Assembly: GCA_903887775.1 (NCBI GenBank)
Contig: CAISRB010000033.1
Coordinates: forward strand, 326,858 to 390,857
Source of the DNA: an uncultured Bacteroidales bacterium
GTDB taxonomy: Bacteria; Bacteroidota; Bacteroidia; Bacteroidales; FEN-979
Direction of reading: 5' to 3'
Length of the DNA: 64,000 nucleotides
Below are positions 1-9,299 of this stretch, piece after piece; positions within the stretch are counted from its first letter, which is position 1; every line of letters begins with the position of its first letter. The notes under the pieces were generated by a model. The model did no database searches. It worked only from the letters and a program-made list of their open reading frames with translations, and was not told where the DNA came from. A program made the position numbers and the translations under genes.

Positions 1-2594
1 ATGACGGAACCTTGAGCAAACCCTACTCCACATCGAACCAGACCATTAACCTTAATCTCGTATTCAATCCGATGGTTTCAGGCGCTGTGGGCTACCTCAA
101 TTATTTTGAACTGAATGCAAAGCGGCTTCTTACAATGACCGGGAGCCAGATGAATTTCAGAAATGCATCTTCCTGGAAAAAAAACCAGCTTAGCGAGTTT
201 CAGGTAAGCGGGCAGGGGCAGGCGTTGACTATCTGGGATGTTACCCTGCCCTATAATGTGAAGAACCTTGAAACGAAACAAAGCGGTAATACAAATTCTG
301 TGAGGCTTTTTACAGATACACTCAGGGAATTCATCGCTTTCGACGGGAGCGGGTTCATGAGCCCTTCTTTCATAGGAACGGTAGCTAACCAGAATCTGCA
401 TAGCCTCACTGATATCGATTACGTGATGATTTCATACCCCGGGTTTACAGATCAGGCAGAAAGACTTGCTGAATTTCACAGGACCCATTCCGGGCTGAAT
501 GTTTTTGTGACCACCCCCGACAATGTTTATAATGAATTTTCTTCAGGAGTTCAGGATATCTCTGCCATCAGGAATTTTATGCGGATGCTGTATGTCAATT
601 CCTCTTCAGTCCATCAGATTAAATACCTGTTGCTTTTAGGAGATGCCTCCTATGATTATAAAAACCGGATTCAGAACAACACTAATTTCATTCCTTCCTA
701 TCAGTCCTACGAATCGCTTTCACCATTAGATTCATATGTGTCGGATGACTATTACGGATTGCTGAAAGGCGGAAACAGCAGTAGTTTGATGTGTGTCGGG
801 ATTGGACGATTCCCCATCAGGACTGATCAGGATGCGATGAATGCCGTTGACAAAATAATCCATTATTCGGGCAATTCCGATTCGGTTAAATCGGACTGGC
901 GGAATACCGTCACTTTTGTTGCTGACGATCAGGACAATGGCGGAGGAAATTCATTTATGGAAGATTCGGAAACCCTCGAAAAAAAGGTTACTAAGTCATA
1001 TAATATTGACAAGATATACCTGGATGCGTACACCCAGGTTTCAACTCCCGGAGGGGCACGTTACCCGCAAGTCAACGATGCCATCAACAAGCGTATTGCA
1101 AAAGGAACCTTATTAATTAATTATATCGGTCATGGGGGTGAACTGGGCTGGGCCCATGAGCGTGTGCTTGAAGTCCCTGATATCCAGAGCTGGACGAATT
1201 ATAATAAGCTGCCTGTTTTCCTTACCGGCACCTGCGAATTCAGCAGGATGGACGATCCCGGGACGATATCTGCCGGAGAGTATGTTTTTTTAAACCCCAG
1301 GGGAGGCGGGATAGCATTATTCACCACCACAAGAGCAACCTTCGGGTCGGAAAACCTTTATATTTTATCGAATTTCTACAGCCATTTGTTTGAAAAAGTA
1401 AATGGTGAATATCATCGTATGGGTGACCTGATCAGGCTTGCTAAAATCGATAACAGCACCAATACCAGAAAATTCGTTCTGCTTGGTGATCCAGCATTGA
1501 TGATTGCATACCCTAACCTGAATGTAGTTACCACTTCAGTAAAAACCGGATCGCCCGCTACAGAGAATGATACGCTGAAAGCTCTTACACAGGTGACGAT
1601 AGAAGGAGAGGTCAGAGAGGGCGGCAACCTGGCTGCAGATTTTAACGGAACGGTGCTGCCCACGATATATGATAAAATTTCAATGATCATCTGCAAAGCC
1701 AATGATCAGGTTGCGCCGCCATATACTTTTTACATGCGGAAAAACATTGTTTACAGCGGGAAGTCAAACGTTTCCAATGGGAAGTTCTCGTTTACGTTCA
1801 TTGTGCCGAAGGATATAGATTACAAATACGGTTCCGGCAGGATAAGTTATTATGCAAGCAGCAGCGCAACGGATGCAAATGGTTATGATGAAGGCATCGT
1901 CATAGGAGGTTATGACGCCAACGCCCAACCGGATACCAGCGGCCCGACCCTCGCTCTGTATATGAATGACCGCAGGTTTACAAATGGGGGAGTATGCAAT
2001 CAGAACCCCATCCTTTTAGCTGATGTTTTTGATGAATCCGGTATCAATACCGTGGGTAATGGCATAGGCCACGATATTACAGCCATTCTGGATAATGACA
2101 CGAAGAACCCGATGCTGCTGAACGATTATTATGTGACAGACCTGGATACGTATACAAAAGGTGTGATCCAGTATCCCGTTTTCAAACTTGCCGATGGCTC
2201 GCATCATTTTGATGTGAAAGTCTGGGATGTTTATGATAATTCGACTCAGGCAGGAATTGATTTTATTGTGGCTTCCACTGCTTCCTTCGCACTCGAGCAG
2301 ATCATGAACTATCCTAACCCTTTCCGCGACCATACCACATTTTCATTCCAGACCAACCAGGCCGATAATAACCTGGAAATAGAGATCAGGGTGTATTCCA
2401 TTTATGGTGCCCTTGAAAAGACGTTCAGGACTACCATGTATTCAGGTGGTTACAGAGTTGAGCCTTTTAAATGGGACGGCCGGTCGGACTCCGGGGTTTT
2501 ACTTGGCGCCGGAGTTTATGTTTACCATATCACTGTGGTCTTGCCTGACGGCTCGACCGCATCAAAATCGTCAAAGCTTGTCTTTATCCGTTAG
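1..2594 (+). CDS. PorU-like C25 peptidase (T9SS sortase paralogue), 5' end cut
   Basis: The reading frame is open to the left edge, so the N-terminus is missing and about 864 codons are visible. Counting from base 12, the protein has the caspase-fold pair of the gingipain (C25) family: a GHGG motif with His at about residue 374 and a TGTCEFSR motif with Cys at about 408. Both catalytic residues are intact. A beta-sandwich region follows, and the C-terminus (YPNPF, then an LGAGVYVYHI segment) is of the type A T9SS sorting kind, which PorU proteins keep. PorU cleaves the sorting domain of secreted cargo at the cell surface and links the cargo to A-LPS. The next gene starts 16 bases downstream and is a paralogue, so both are probably cotranscribed. 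It could be a second sortase or a C25 protease that is itself cargo. Confidence 0.8.
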   Translation, partial: DGTLSKPYSTSNQTINLNLVFNPMVSGAVGYLNYFELNAKRLLTMTGSQMNFRNASSWKKNQLSEFQVSGQGQALTIWDVTLPYNVKNLETKQSGNTNSVRLFTDTLREFIAFDGSGFMSPSFIGTVANQNLHSLTDIDYVMISYPGFTDQAERLAEFHRTHSGLNVFVTTPDNVYNEFSSGVQDISAIRNFMRMLYVNSSSVHQIKYLLLLGDASYDYKNRIQNNTNFIPSYQSYESLSPLDSYVSDDYYGLLKGGNSSSLMCVGIGRFPIRTDQDAMNAVDKIIHYSGNSDSVKSDWRNTVTFVADDQDNGGGNSFMEDSETLEKKVTKSYNIDKIYLDAYTQVSTPGGARYPQVNDAINKRIAKGTLLINYIGHGGELGWAHERVLEVPDIQSWTNYNKLPVFLTGTCEFSRMDDPGTISAGEYVFLNPRGGGIALFTTTRATFGSENLYILSNFYSHLFEKVNGEYHRMGDLIRLAKIDNSTNTRKFVLLGDPALMIAYPNLNVVTTSVKTGSPATENDTLKALTQVTIEGEVREGGNLAADFNGTVLPTIYDKISMIICKANDQVAPPYTFYMRKNIVYSGKSNVSNGKFSFTFIVPKDIDYKYGSGRISYYASSSATDANGYDEGIVIGGYDANAQPDTSGPTLALYMNDRRFTNGGVCNQNPILLADVFDESGINTVGNGIGHDITAILDNDTKNPMLLNDYYVTDLDTYTKGVIQYPVFKLADGSHHFDVKVWDVYDNSTQAGIDFIVASTASFALEQIMNYPNPFRDHTTFSFQTNQADNNLEIEIRVYSIYGALEKTFRTTMYSGGYRVEPFKWDGRSDSGVLLGAGVYVYHITVVLPDGSTASKSSKLVFIR

Positions 2595-2610
2595 ACCAAA
2601 GAGGGGATTC

Positions 2611-5600
2611 ATGAAATTACACGGCCGGTTTCTTGTGCTTTTCATACTCATTCCATGGATGTTATTCGCGGGAACCCCCTTTTCGCTTAACTCAGTTCTA
2701 TCCACCGGGGCCTGGTACAAATTCTCAGTCAGGAACAATGGCCTTTACCGGATCAGCTATCATGACCTCGTTAACATGGGGATCAATCCCGCCCAGGTCA
2801 ATCCCGCAAACATCCGGATCTTCGGGAATGGAAGCGGCATGGTGCCTGAATCCAATGCTGCTGCCAGGATAGATGACCTGCGGGAAATCTCAATTCTTGT
2901 GCAGGATGGTGGTGACGGGAAGTTTGATTCAACAGATTATTTTTTGTTTTATGGCGAAGGCCCTGACAGCTGGAAGTTAAACAACTATACAAAAACATAC
3001 ACCCATTCGAAGAACCTGTACTCTGATGTCAGCTATTATTTTATGACCTTCGGCCCCGGAGCAGGCAGGCGGGTTATCTTTAAACCTCTAAGTGATACTG
3101 CTGCCAACCGTATTTCAATACGCTGGGACGACATGATACTTCATGAACTTGACAAGGTGAACATCATCAGATCGGGAAAGCGATGGTTGGGCGAGCAATT
3201 CACAAAAACCAACAGCCGCTACGATTTTGACTTTTCGTTCCCCTATATCGACAGCCTTTCTTCCGCCAGGATGAAGCTTGGTGTCGTAGGACGTTCAGAT
3301 GTTTACAGTAAATTCAGGGTCTTCAGGAATGGAGTTAAAATTGACAGTTTAAGTATTGACCCTGTCAGCCTGGATTTTGCCGGGGATTATGCAAGAGCCA
3401 TCGAAAAAAATGAAATTCTGGGGCTCCCGAAATCCAGCTTCAGAATATCCCTTGAATACAATGTTCCTACGGATGCATCGACCGGTTGGCTTGATTATAT
3501 TGAACTTCAGTCTGCAAGAAAGCTTTACTGGGCAGGTCATGAGTTCACCTTCCGGGATTTAAATTCAATGGGGCCCGGCTGGATAACAGAATTCAGGATG
3601 AAAAATGCGAAGGCAGGGATTATCGTATGGGATATAACAAACATGTCTGATATATACCAGCTTCAGACCACACTTGCCGACAGTCTTTTAAAATTCAAGC
3701 TGAGAACGGATTCCCTGCATACTTTTTTTGCCTTTGACGAAACCCATTTTGATACGATAAGTTTTGTCGGCCTTGTCGCCAACCAGAACCTTCATGCACT
3801 CCAGCCAAAGGAAATGATCATTATTGTGCCTCCTGTCTTTGCAGGAGAAGCTCAGAGGCTTGCCGATTTCCACAGGTCACATAATCAAATTGAAGCCATG
3901 GTTGTTTCCATTCCCGAAATTTTTAATGAGTTCTCCTGCGGTCAGCCGGATCCGGGAGGGATCCGGGATTTTGTGAAGATGCTGTACGACAGGGGAACGG
4001 TTTCAAGCCGTCCAAAATACCTTCTTCTGTTTGGTGATGGTTCCTATGATCCGAAGGACAGGGTGCCGGGAAACAATAATTTCGTTTGTACCCTGGAATC
4101 CCAGGAGTCGATGTCCACTACAGCATCCTTTACTTCGGATGACTTCTTCGGGATTATGGGTGAATTGGAAGGCTATGATGCCTCAGGCAGTATTGAAATC
4201 GGTGTAGGCAGGTTCCCGGTGAACACTCCCGAACAGGCAAAGAATGTCGTAGACAAGATCATCCATTACAGCGCTAAAACGGATACCATATGCGCTGACT
4301 GGCGTAACAACCTGGCCCTGGTTTGTGATGAAGGAGAGCGGAATTATTTTGTAGGTAATTCGGAAGAAATTGCCGGCATACTCACGGTGAAATACCCCTT
4401 CATCAATGTCAATAAGATCTATTTTGATGCATACCCGATGGTGAGTATCCCTGCCGGGTTCAGGTTTCCCGAGGCCAATAAAGCCCTGAACAATGCAGTG
4501 GAAAAAGGCACTTTGCTGATCAATTACATAGGGCACGGAGGCGAGACCGGCTGGAGTAACCGGCAGGTACTCACAATTGCAGATATCAATTCGTGGACGA
4601 ATTCTGAAAGGCTGCCGGTATTTGTGACAGCAACATGTGAATTCAGCAGGTTCGATAACCCGGAACGCTTTTCTGCCGGTGAACAGATCATCGTGAGACC
4701 AGGAGGAGGAGGTATTGCCATGTTCTCGACTTCCCGGACCACATTTGCAGGGACAAACCAGTCGCTCGATACAAGCTTCTTCCGTCATATGATGGAAAGA
4801 AGGGATGGCAAGTATATCAGGATGGGAGACCTCATCATGATATCGAAAAACAATAATCAGAATAATTCCTATCTTAGAAACTTTGTCCTGCTGGGCGATC
4901 CTGCTCAGCAAATCGCTTTTCCCGATCAGGATATTATTACAACAAGCATTAACAACCAGGACCCGGGCCGGCCCGATACTGCCTTGGGCTTGTCGGCGGT
5001 TACCGTAAAAGGCCGCTTACAGGACTACCAGGGCAATGCCATCAATGATTTCAACGGGGTACTTACTGCGAAAGTGTTTGATAAGCCAACGATATACAGC
5101 ACTCTCGGCAACACGGCAGGCCAGGCCAACGGAAGTTATCCCCAGAAATTTCTCCTTCAGGATCACCTTATGAGCCGGGTTAAAGTTCCGGTGACTAACG
5201 GAGAATTCAGTTTCTCATTTGTTGTGCCAAAGGAAGTCGGGTTTAGTTTAGGGAAAGGGAAAATCAGTTATTATGCCGAGAATGGTATAACTGATGCGAA
5301 GGGCTATACGAATAATATAATTGTGGGAGGAAGGGACCCCGATATCATTCCCGAGAACAATGGGCCTTCGATTGGCCTTTATTTAGACAATCGCGGTTTT
5401 ATTTCAGGAGGACAAACGGGCACGGACCCGCTTCTTATCGCCGACCTGTATGATACTTCAGGTATTAATTCAACCGGTTTTGGTATAGGGCATGATATTA
5501 TAGGAGTTATGGATGATGACTGGGCAAGAGGCATCAGCATGAACGATTACTATGAACCCACGCTGGGAACTTTTACTCGGGGATCTTTAAGCTACCAGTA

Positions 5601-6015
5601 TTCAGGACTGAAACCCGGTCAGCATAAAATCACGCTCAGAGCTTTTGACCTGTTCGATAATTCAGCCGAGCAGAGTCTTTATTTCTGGATCCTGAGCGAT
5701 TCATCAATCAGTATTCAAAACATATTTTGTTACCCGAATCCTGCGAAAACTGAAACTCATTTTACTTTTACCCCTTTAAGCGCTGTCGGCGGTTATGATG
5801 TCACTATCGATATTTATAATCTCTGGGGCATAAAACTGAAGTCAATCTCTGGAAGTTTTCCCGAATCAGGACCGGGCCCGGTAACAATTGACTGGGATTT
5901 GTCCGACGGCAGCGGAAACAAACTGATCAGCGGGATCTATCCTTTTTCCGCTAAATTTAACGGAAAGAACGGGGCCTTTCTGAACACCTCTGGAAAGATT
6001 GTAATAATTCATTGA
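2611..6015 (+). CDS. porU: Type IX secretion system sortase PorU
   Basis: This is an 1134-residue protein with a signal peptide (residues 1 to about 20). The start at 2611 was chosen because the signal peptide begins there; the frame runs further upstream into the previous gene. A PorU-type N-terminal beta region is followed by a C25 peptidase domain, with His about 642 in GHGG and Cys about 676 in TATCEFSR. After that come Ig-like strands and a C-terminal FlgD/type A-like domain (YPNPAKTETHF). The length fits full-size PorU. The family removes C-terminal signals from T9SS cargo and works with PorV, whose gene follows about 100 bases downstream. The gene before it is a close paralogue with matching motif spacing. 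This copy is the better candidate for the true PorU because it is next to porV. Confidence 0.88.
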   Translation: MKLHGRFLVLFILIPWMLFAGTPFSLNSVLSTGAWYKFSVRNNGLYRISYHDLVNMGINPAQVNPANIRIFGNGSGMVPESNAAARIDDLREISILVQDGGDGKFDSTDYFLFYGEGPDSWKLNNYTKTYTHSKNLYSDVSYYFMTFGPGAGRRVIFKPLSDTAANRISIRWDDMILHELDKVNIIRSGKRWLGEQFTKTNSRYDFDFSFPYIDSLSSARMKLGVVGRSDVYSKFRVFRNGVKIDSLSIDPVSLDFAGDYARAIEKNEILGLPKSSFRISLEYNVPTDASTGWLDYIELQSARKLYWAGHEFTFRDLNSMGPGWITEFRMKNAKAGIIVWDITNMSDIYQLQTTLADSLLKFKLRTDSLHTFFAFDETHFDTISFVGLVANQNLHALQPKEMIIIVPPVFAGEAQRLADFHRSHNQIEAMVVSIPEIFNEFSCGQPDPGGIRDFVKMLYDRGTVSSRPKYLLLFGDGSYDPKDRVPGNNNFVCTLESQESMSTTASFTSDDFFGIMGELEGYDASGSIEIGVGRFPVNTPEQAKNVVDKIIHYSAKTDTICADWRNNLALVCDEGERNYFVGNSEEIAGILTVKYPFINVNKIYFDAYPMVSIPAGFRFPEANKALNNAVEKGTLLINYIGHGGETGWSNRQVLTIADINSWTNSERLPVFVTATCEFSRFDNPERFSAGEQIIVRPGGGGIAMFSTSRTTFAGTNQSLDTSFFRHMMERRDGKYIRMGDLIMISKNNNQNNSYLRNFVLLGDPAQQIAFPDQDIITTSINNQDPGRPDTALGLSAVTVKGRLQDYQGNAINDFNGVLTAKVFDKPTIYSTLGNTAGQANGSYPQKFLLQDHLMSRVKVPVTNGEFSFSFVVPKEVGFSLGKGKISYYAENGITDAKGYTNNIIVGGRDPDIIPENNGPSIGLYLDNRGFISGGQTGTDPLLIADLYDTSGINSTGFGIGHDIIGVMDDDWARGISMNDYYEPTLGTFTRGSLSYQYSGLKPGQHKITLRAFDLFDNSAEQSLYFWILSDSSISIQNIFCYPNPAKTETHFTFTPLSAVGGYDVTIDIYNLWGIKLKSISGSFPESGPGPVTIDWDLSDGSGNKLISGIYPFSAKFNGKNGAFLNTSGKIVIIH

Positions 6016-6119
6016 TAAGCAGATATATACATTCAATTTTTTAAACAAAAGCAATATAGAGAATGTTAATTCGTTAATTCTGCAGGCGATCATAGTACAT
6101 ATATTTAATAATTCTTCGA

Positions 6120-7322
6120 ATGCAACAGATTAAAAATAGTTTGGTTTTATTATTGGTTTTAAGTTTTGCGGCATCGGATGTTTTTGCGCAACTGCCACCG
6201 GAACCTACGGATGGTTCGAGGGTAATTTCAACCTCGGTACCGTTTTTAACGATAGCTCCCGATGCAAGGGCAGGAGGTATGGGAGATGTCGGAGCTTCTA
6301 CTTCCCCTGATATTTATTCGATGTTCTGGAATCCGGCAAAATATGCCTTTTGCGATAAAGCGCTTGGCATTGGCATTGGCTATGTTCCCTGGCTCAGGGG
6401 ATTGGTTAATGACATAGGTATGGCTTCACTTTACGGATATTACAAAATTGGAGATAAGCAGGCTGTAGCGATGTCGCTCAGGTATTTTTCGATGGGAGAA
6501 ATCAACTATACCGATGAGAACGGCAAGGACCTTGGCAATTACAAGCCTAATGAACTGGCAGTTGATGCTACCTATTCCAGGAAATTTTCAAGAGAAATCT
6601 CCGGGGCGGTTGCCGCCAGGTTTATTTATTCAAACCTCATCCCCGGTTATAACGCATATGATGCAAGTGTCAAGCCAGGTTACTCGGTTGCTGCCGACGT
6701 TGCTTTCTATTACCACCACCCGATGGAAATCACGGGAACCAGTGGCGGTTCTATTGACTTTGGATTCGACATTTCGAACATCGGGGCCAAGATATCATAC
6801 AGCAGCGCTTCCATCCAGAGCAACTTCATCCCTACCAACCTCAGGCTTGGACCTTCTTTTACGCTCGATATTGATGACTACAACAGGATCTCAGTTGCCA
6901 TTGACCTGAATAAGCTCCTGGTTCCCACTCCCCCGGTGACCCAGTATGACAGTGCTTCGAAAACCTATGTTATCATCGCTGGTAAGGATAACAATGTTTC
7001 CGCTGTACGCGGGATGCTGCAGTCATTTTACGATGCACCTTACGGTTTCAAGGAAGAGCTTCAGGAAATTACCGTGTCAGCCGCCGCCGAATACTGGTAT
7101 AACAAACTGTTTTCAATACGTGCAGGTTACTTCTATGAATCAAAATACAAAGGCAACCGGCAATTCTTTACACTTGGGGCCGGTTTGAGGTATAATGTCT
7201 TCGGGTTGGATTTCTCATATCTTATTCCTGTTAAACAGAATAACCCTTTGCAGAACACGATGGAGTTTACCTTGCTGTTTAATTTCGACACCGAGAAAAA
7301 GAGTAAGCAGGCAGCACAGTAG
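6120..7322 (+). CDS. porV: Type IX secretion system outer membrane protein PorV
   Basis: A 400-residue protein with a signal peptide ending near FAQ (residue 24). The PorV/LptO signature follows: SVPFLTIAPDARAGGMGDVG and then a WNPAKYA segment. The rest alternates as in a 14-stranded FadL-like barrel, with a C-terminal LLFNF strand. PorV carries T9SS cargo from the translocon to the PorU attachment complex in the outer membrane. It lies just downstream of two PorU-type genes, the usual Bacteroidetes arrangement. The 104-base gap to porU holds an imperfect -7 box (TATATTTA) about 12 bases before the start, so separate transcription is possible. Confidence 0.92.
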   Translation: MQQIKNSLVLLLVLSFAASDVFAQLPPEPTDGSRVISTSVPFLTIAPDARAGGMGDVGASTSPDIYSMFWNPAKYAFCDKALGIGIGYVPWLRGLVNDIGMASLYGYYKIGDKQAVAMSLRYFSMGEINYTDENGKDLGNYKPNELAVDATYSRKFSREISGAVAARFIYSNLIPGYNAYDASVKPGYSVAADVAFYYHHPMEITGTSGGSIDFGFDISNIGAKISYSSASIQSNFIPTNLRLGPSFTLDIDDYNRISVAIDLNKLLVPTPPVTQYDSASKTYVIIAGKDNNVSAVRGMLQSFYDAPYGFKEELQEITVSAAAEYWYNKLFSIRAGYFYESKYKGNRQFFTLGAGLRYNVFGLDFSYLIPVKQNNPLQNTMEFTLLFNFDTEKKSKQAAQ

Positions 7323-7404
7323 AAAGGCGTTTTGCGTTATGGCGTTTTGCGTTATGGCGTTATTGCGTTCAGCGTTAAATCGTAATTATTCGCAATATTG
7401 TTAA
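7323..7404 (+). repeat. GCGTT intergenic repeat, copy 1
   Basis: After the porV stop there are two exact 15-base units, GGCGTTTTGCGTTAT, then degenerate units (GGCGTTATTGCGTT, CAGCGTTAAATCG). A CGTAAATCGTAAATC tail lies at 7437-7451, just before ispF. The same word family occurs inverted after ispF and on both sides of lepA. It has no coding sense and no transposase nearby. Confidence 0.75.
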
Positions 7405-7454
7405 TTTTATTTGGTGCTCATTTCGGCTTCGCCGAACGTAAATCGTAAATCAAA

Positions 7455-7925
7455 ATGAGGGTAGGTTTTGGTTTCGATACCCATAAACTTGAACCCGGGC
7501 TTCCGTTCAGGCTCGGTGGAATACTCATTGAACATTCGAAAGGAGCCGTAGGCCATTCCGATGCCGATGTGCTGATCCATGCGATCATTGATTCCCTTCT
7601 CGGCGCTGCAGGGCTTCCTGATATCGGTCAGCAATTTCCTGATTCTTCAGCTGATTATAAGGGAATTGACAGCAGTCTTTTGCTCAGGCAGACACTTCAG
7701 ATGGTAACCGGGAAAGGTTTTTCGATTGAAAACATAGACTGCACGGTTGTTCTGCAGCAGCCAAAGATCGCTGCCTCTATTCCTTTGATGATCACTTCTC
7801 TTTCGGCTACTCTCGGGATTGATCCCTCCCGGATCAATGTAAAAGCAAAGACCAGCGAGAAGCTTGGTTTTATAGGCAGGGAAGAAGGCGTTTCAGCATA
7901 TGCGGTGGCATTGCTGCTGCAATAA
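7455..7925 (+). CDS. ispF: 2-C-methyl-D-erythritol 2,4-cyclodiphosphate synthase
   Basis: A 156-residue protein, the usual length for IspF. It makes 2-C-methyl-D-erythritol 2,4-cyclodiphosphate from CDP-ME-2-phosphate with loss of CMP, in the MEP route to isoprenoids. The metal ligands expected from the family are visible: Asp8 and His10 in GFDTH, and His42 in DADVLIHAI. The GHSDAD motif (34-38) and a C-terminal TSEKLGFIGREEG motif are also present. The gene stands alone between PorV and the ribosomal protein operon and is bracketed by inverted copies of the GCGTT repeat. No other MEP gene lies in the window. Confidence 0.95.
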   Translation: MRVGFGFDTHKLEPGLPFRLGGILIEHSKGAVGHSDADVLIHAIIDSLLGAAGLPDIGQQFPDSSADYKGIDSSLLLRQTLQMVTGKGFSIENIDCTVVLQQPKIAASIPLMITSLSATLGIDPSRINVKAKTSEKLGFIGREEGVSAYAVALLLQ

Positions 7926-7975
7926 ACGCCAAAACGCTCTAACGCAGAACGCCCCAACGTAATAACGCAAAACAC
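7926..7975 (-). repeat. GCGTT intergenic repeat, copy 2 (inverted)
   Basis: Read on the minus strand, this stretch gives GTTTTGCGTTATTACGTT, GCGTTCTGCGTTAGAGCG and TTTTGGCGTT. It is the same word family as 7323-7404 in opposite orientation. The two copies point inward around ispF. The 3' part could fold with the left copy but is too degenerate to call a terminator. Confidence 0.7.
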
Positions 7976-7976
7976 A

Positions 7977-8008
7977 TTTGGTTATCTCCTTTCTTCTTCG
8001 TAATTTTG
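7977..8008 (+). promoter_or_regulatory. Bacteroidetes-type promoter of the rpsF operon
   Basis: TTTG at 7977-7980 and TAATTTTG at 8001-8008 match the Bacteroidetes -33 and -7 elements exactly, with a 20-base spacer. The rpsF start codon lies 49 bases after the -7 box, giving a leader of about 45 bases. No ribosomal protein binding structure was evident in that short leader. Confidence 0.8.
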
Positions 8009-8056
8009 CAGCCCATTTTATAAAACCAATTTATTTATTAAACAAAACAAAAGGAA

Positions 8057-8419
8057 ATGTTAAACCAGTACGAAACCGTTTTCATTATGACTCCCGTTTT
8101 ATCTGAAGAACAGATGAAGGAAGCGGTAGAAAAGTATCAGAAGTTCCTCGTCAGTAAAAAGGCCGAGATCGTTCACGAGGAACATTGGGGATTGAAAAAA
8201 CTCGCCTATCCCATTCAGAAGAAGAGCACAGGCTTTTATCATTTGATTGAATTCAAAGCCGAACCCTCTGTCATCAAGGAATGGGAAGTAACCTTTAAAC
8301 GTGATGAACGCATCCTTCGCTTTCTGACGGTCGTTCTCGACAAGCATTCTCTTGCATACAGCGAGAAGAAACGTGCGAAATCAAGGGACAAGAAGAAGGA
8401 AAAAGAAGTTCAGGAATAA
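8057..8419 (+). CDS. rpsF: 30S ribosomal protein S6
   Basis: A 120-residue protein opening with [12 protein letters not shown], typical of S6. It has the conserved [14 protein letters not shown] segment and a Lys/Glu-rich tail. S6 pairs with S18 on the central domain of 16S rRNA in the small subunit platform. It is the first gene of an S6-S18-L9 operon. The start at 8057 follows AAAGGAA and a good promoter. Confidence 0.96.
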   Translation: MLNQYETVFIMTPVLSEEQMKEAVEKYQKFLVSKKAEIVHEEHWGLKKLAYPIQKKSTGFYHLIEFKAEPSVIKEWEVTFKRDERILRFLTVVLDKHSLAYSEKKRAKSRDKKKEKEVQE

Positions 8420-8436
8420 TCTAAAAATCAGTACAA

Positions 8437-8709
8437 ATGGCTACACAACAACAAGGCGAAATAAAATATCTTACCCCGATCGCGGTAGATACCAAAAAAA
8501 AGAAATACTGCCGTTTCAAGAAAAGCGGAATCAAGTATATCGATTACAAGGACGCAGATTTTCTGCTCAAGTTTATCAATGAACAGGGTAAAATCCTCCC
8601 GCGCCGTATAACCGGCACCTCTACCAAATACCAGAGGAAAGTGGCACAGGCCGTGAAAAGGGCCCGCCACCTGGCTTTATTACCTTACGTTGCTGATATG
8701 TTAAAATAA
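8437..8709 (+). CDS. rpsR: 30S ribosomal protein S18
   Basis: A 90-residue protein with the S18 core: a [18 protein letters not shown] segment, then [16 protein letters not shown], and a basic [17 protein letters not shown] end. It binds 16S rRNA as a heterodimer with S6, whose gene ends 17 bases upstream. The C-terminus runs into the ribosome binding site of rplI. Confidence 0.96.
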   Translation: MATQQQGEIKYLTPIAVDTKKKKYCRFKKSGIKYIDYKDADFLLKFINEQGKILPRRITGTSTKYQRKVAQAVKRARHLALLPYVADMLK

Positions 8710-8716
8710 GGAGGGA
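8708..8716 (+). promoter_or_regulatory. Strong Shine-Dalgarno site of rplI
   Basis: AAGGAGGGA overlaps the rpsR stop codon and lies 6 bases before the rplI ATG. It is close to the perfect anti-SD complement and stands out, because most starts in this window have no recognisable Shine-Dalgarno site. Confidence 0.7.
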
Positions 8717-8722
8717 CGAACG

Positions 8723-9172
8723 ATGGAAGTTATTTTAAAACAGGATGTTCTCAATTTGGGATACGCGAATGACAAGGTGAATGTCAAACCGGGTTACGCA
8801 CGCAATTACTTGATTCCCCAGGGGTTGGCTATCATTGCAACCCAGACCAATAAAAAGATCCTTGCTGAAACTATGAAGCAAAGGGCTCATAAGGAAGAGA
8901 AAATCTTCAAGAGTGCCGAAGAGCTTGCAAAGGCATTGGCTAATGTAACTGTAAAGATCGGAGCAAAAGCTGCTGAGAGCGGAAAGATCTTCGGATCGGT
9001 GAATGCCCTCCAGGTGGCCCAGGCTCTGAAAGACCAGTTCAACTTCGAAGTTGACCGCCGCAAGATCCACGTTGACCATGAGCATATCAAGGAACTTGGA
9101 ACCTATAAAGCAAAAGTTACTTTGCATAAGGATCTTCATGTTGAGATCGCTTTCGAGGTGTTTGCGGAATAG
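8723..9172 (+). CDS. rplI: 50S ribosomal protein L9
   Basis: A 149-residue protein starting MEVILKQDVLNLGYANDKV, with the L9 signature GYARNYLIPQGLA at about 25-37. A long central helix and a C-terminal domain with GKIFGSV (about 87-93) follow. L9 binds 23S rRNA near the L1 stalk. It is the last gene of the S6-S18-L9 operon, which a hairpin closes at 9271-9299. Confidence 0.96.
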   Translation: MEVILKQDVLNLGYANDKVNVKPGYARNYLIPQGLAIIATQTNKKILAETMKQRAHKEEKIFKSAEELAKALANVTVKIGAKAAESGKIFGSVNALQVAQALKDQFNFEVDRRKIHVDHEHIKELGTYKAKVTLHKDLHVEIAFEVFAE

Positions 9173-9179
9173 TATCTGA

Positions 9180-9209
9180 GATGTACAATGTACTATGTAC
9201 AATGTACAA
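9180..9209. repeat. GTAC-rich palindromic intergenic repeat
   Basis: Two 14-base copies of TGTACAATGTAC with a two-base spacer make a nearly palindromic stretch between rplI and its terminator. It could form a hairpin in RNA or be a leftover of a short intergenic repeat family. No second copy was noticed elsewhere in the window. Confidence 0.5.
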
Positions 9210-9270
9210 ATTGAATTTGACAGGCAAGACGTAAGTCATAGCATCAACATCACCTGAAATTATTACTTTT

Positions 9271-9299
9271 ATCCCGGAATTATGTTCCGGGATTTTTTT
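9271..9299 (+). terminator. Rho-independent terminator of the rpsF-rpsR-rplI operon
   Basis: A perfect 9-bp stem (ATCCCGGAA with TTCCGGGAT), a 5-base loop (TTATG) and a run of seven T. It ends directly at the ATG of the next gene. An in-frame upstream ATG at 9282 lies in the loop, so it is an unlikely start. Confidence 0.85.

Noticed and set aside
2404..2610. Upstream extension of the second PorU gene
   Set aside because: The extra 69 residues overlap the previous gene in another frame and precede a good signal peptide.
4183..4911. 242-residue open frame antisense to the second PorU gene
   Set aside because: It lies wholly inside a strongly supported coding gene, has no recognisable family and no promoter.
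7323..7975. Composite transposon around ispF
   Set aside because: The inverted words are short, degenerate, and no transposase or target duplication was seen.
8009..8056. S6-S18 leader regulatory RNA
   Set aside because: The leader is only about 45 bases and lacks a visible conserved hairpin.
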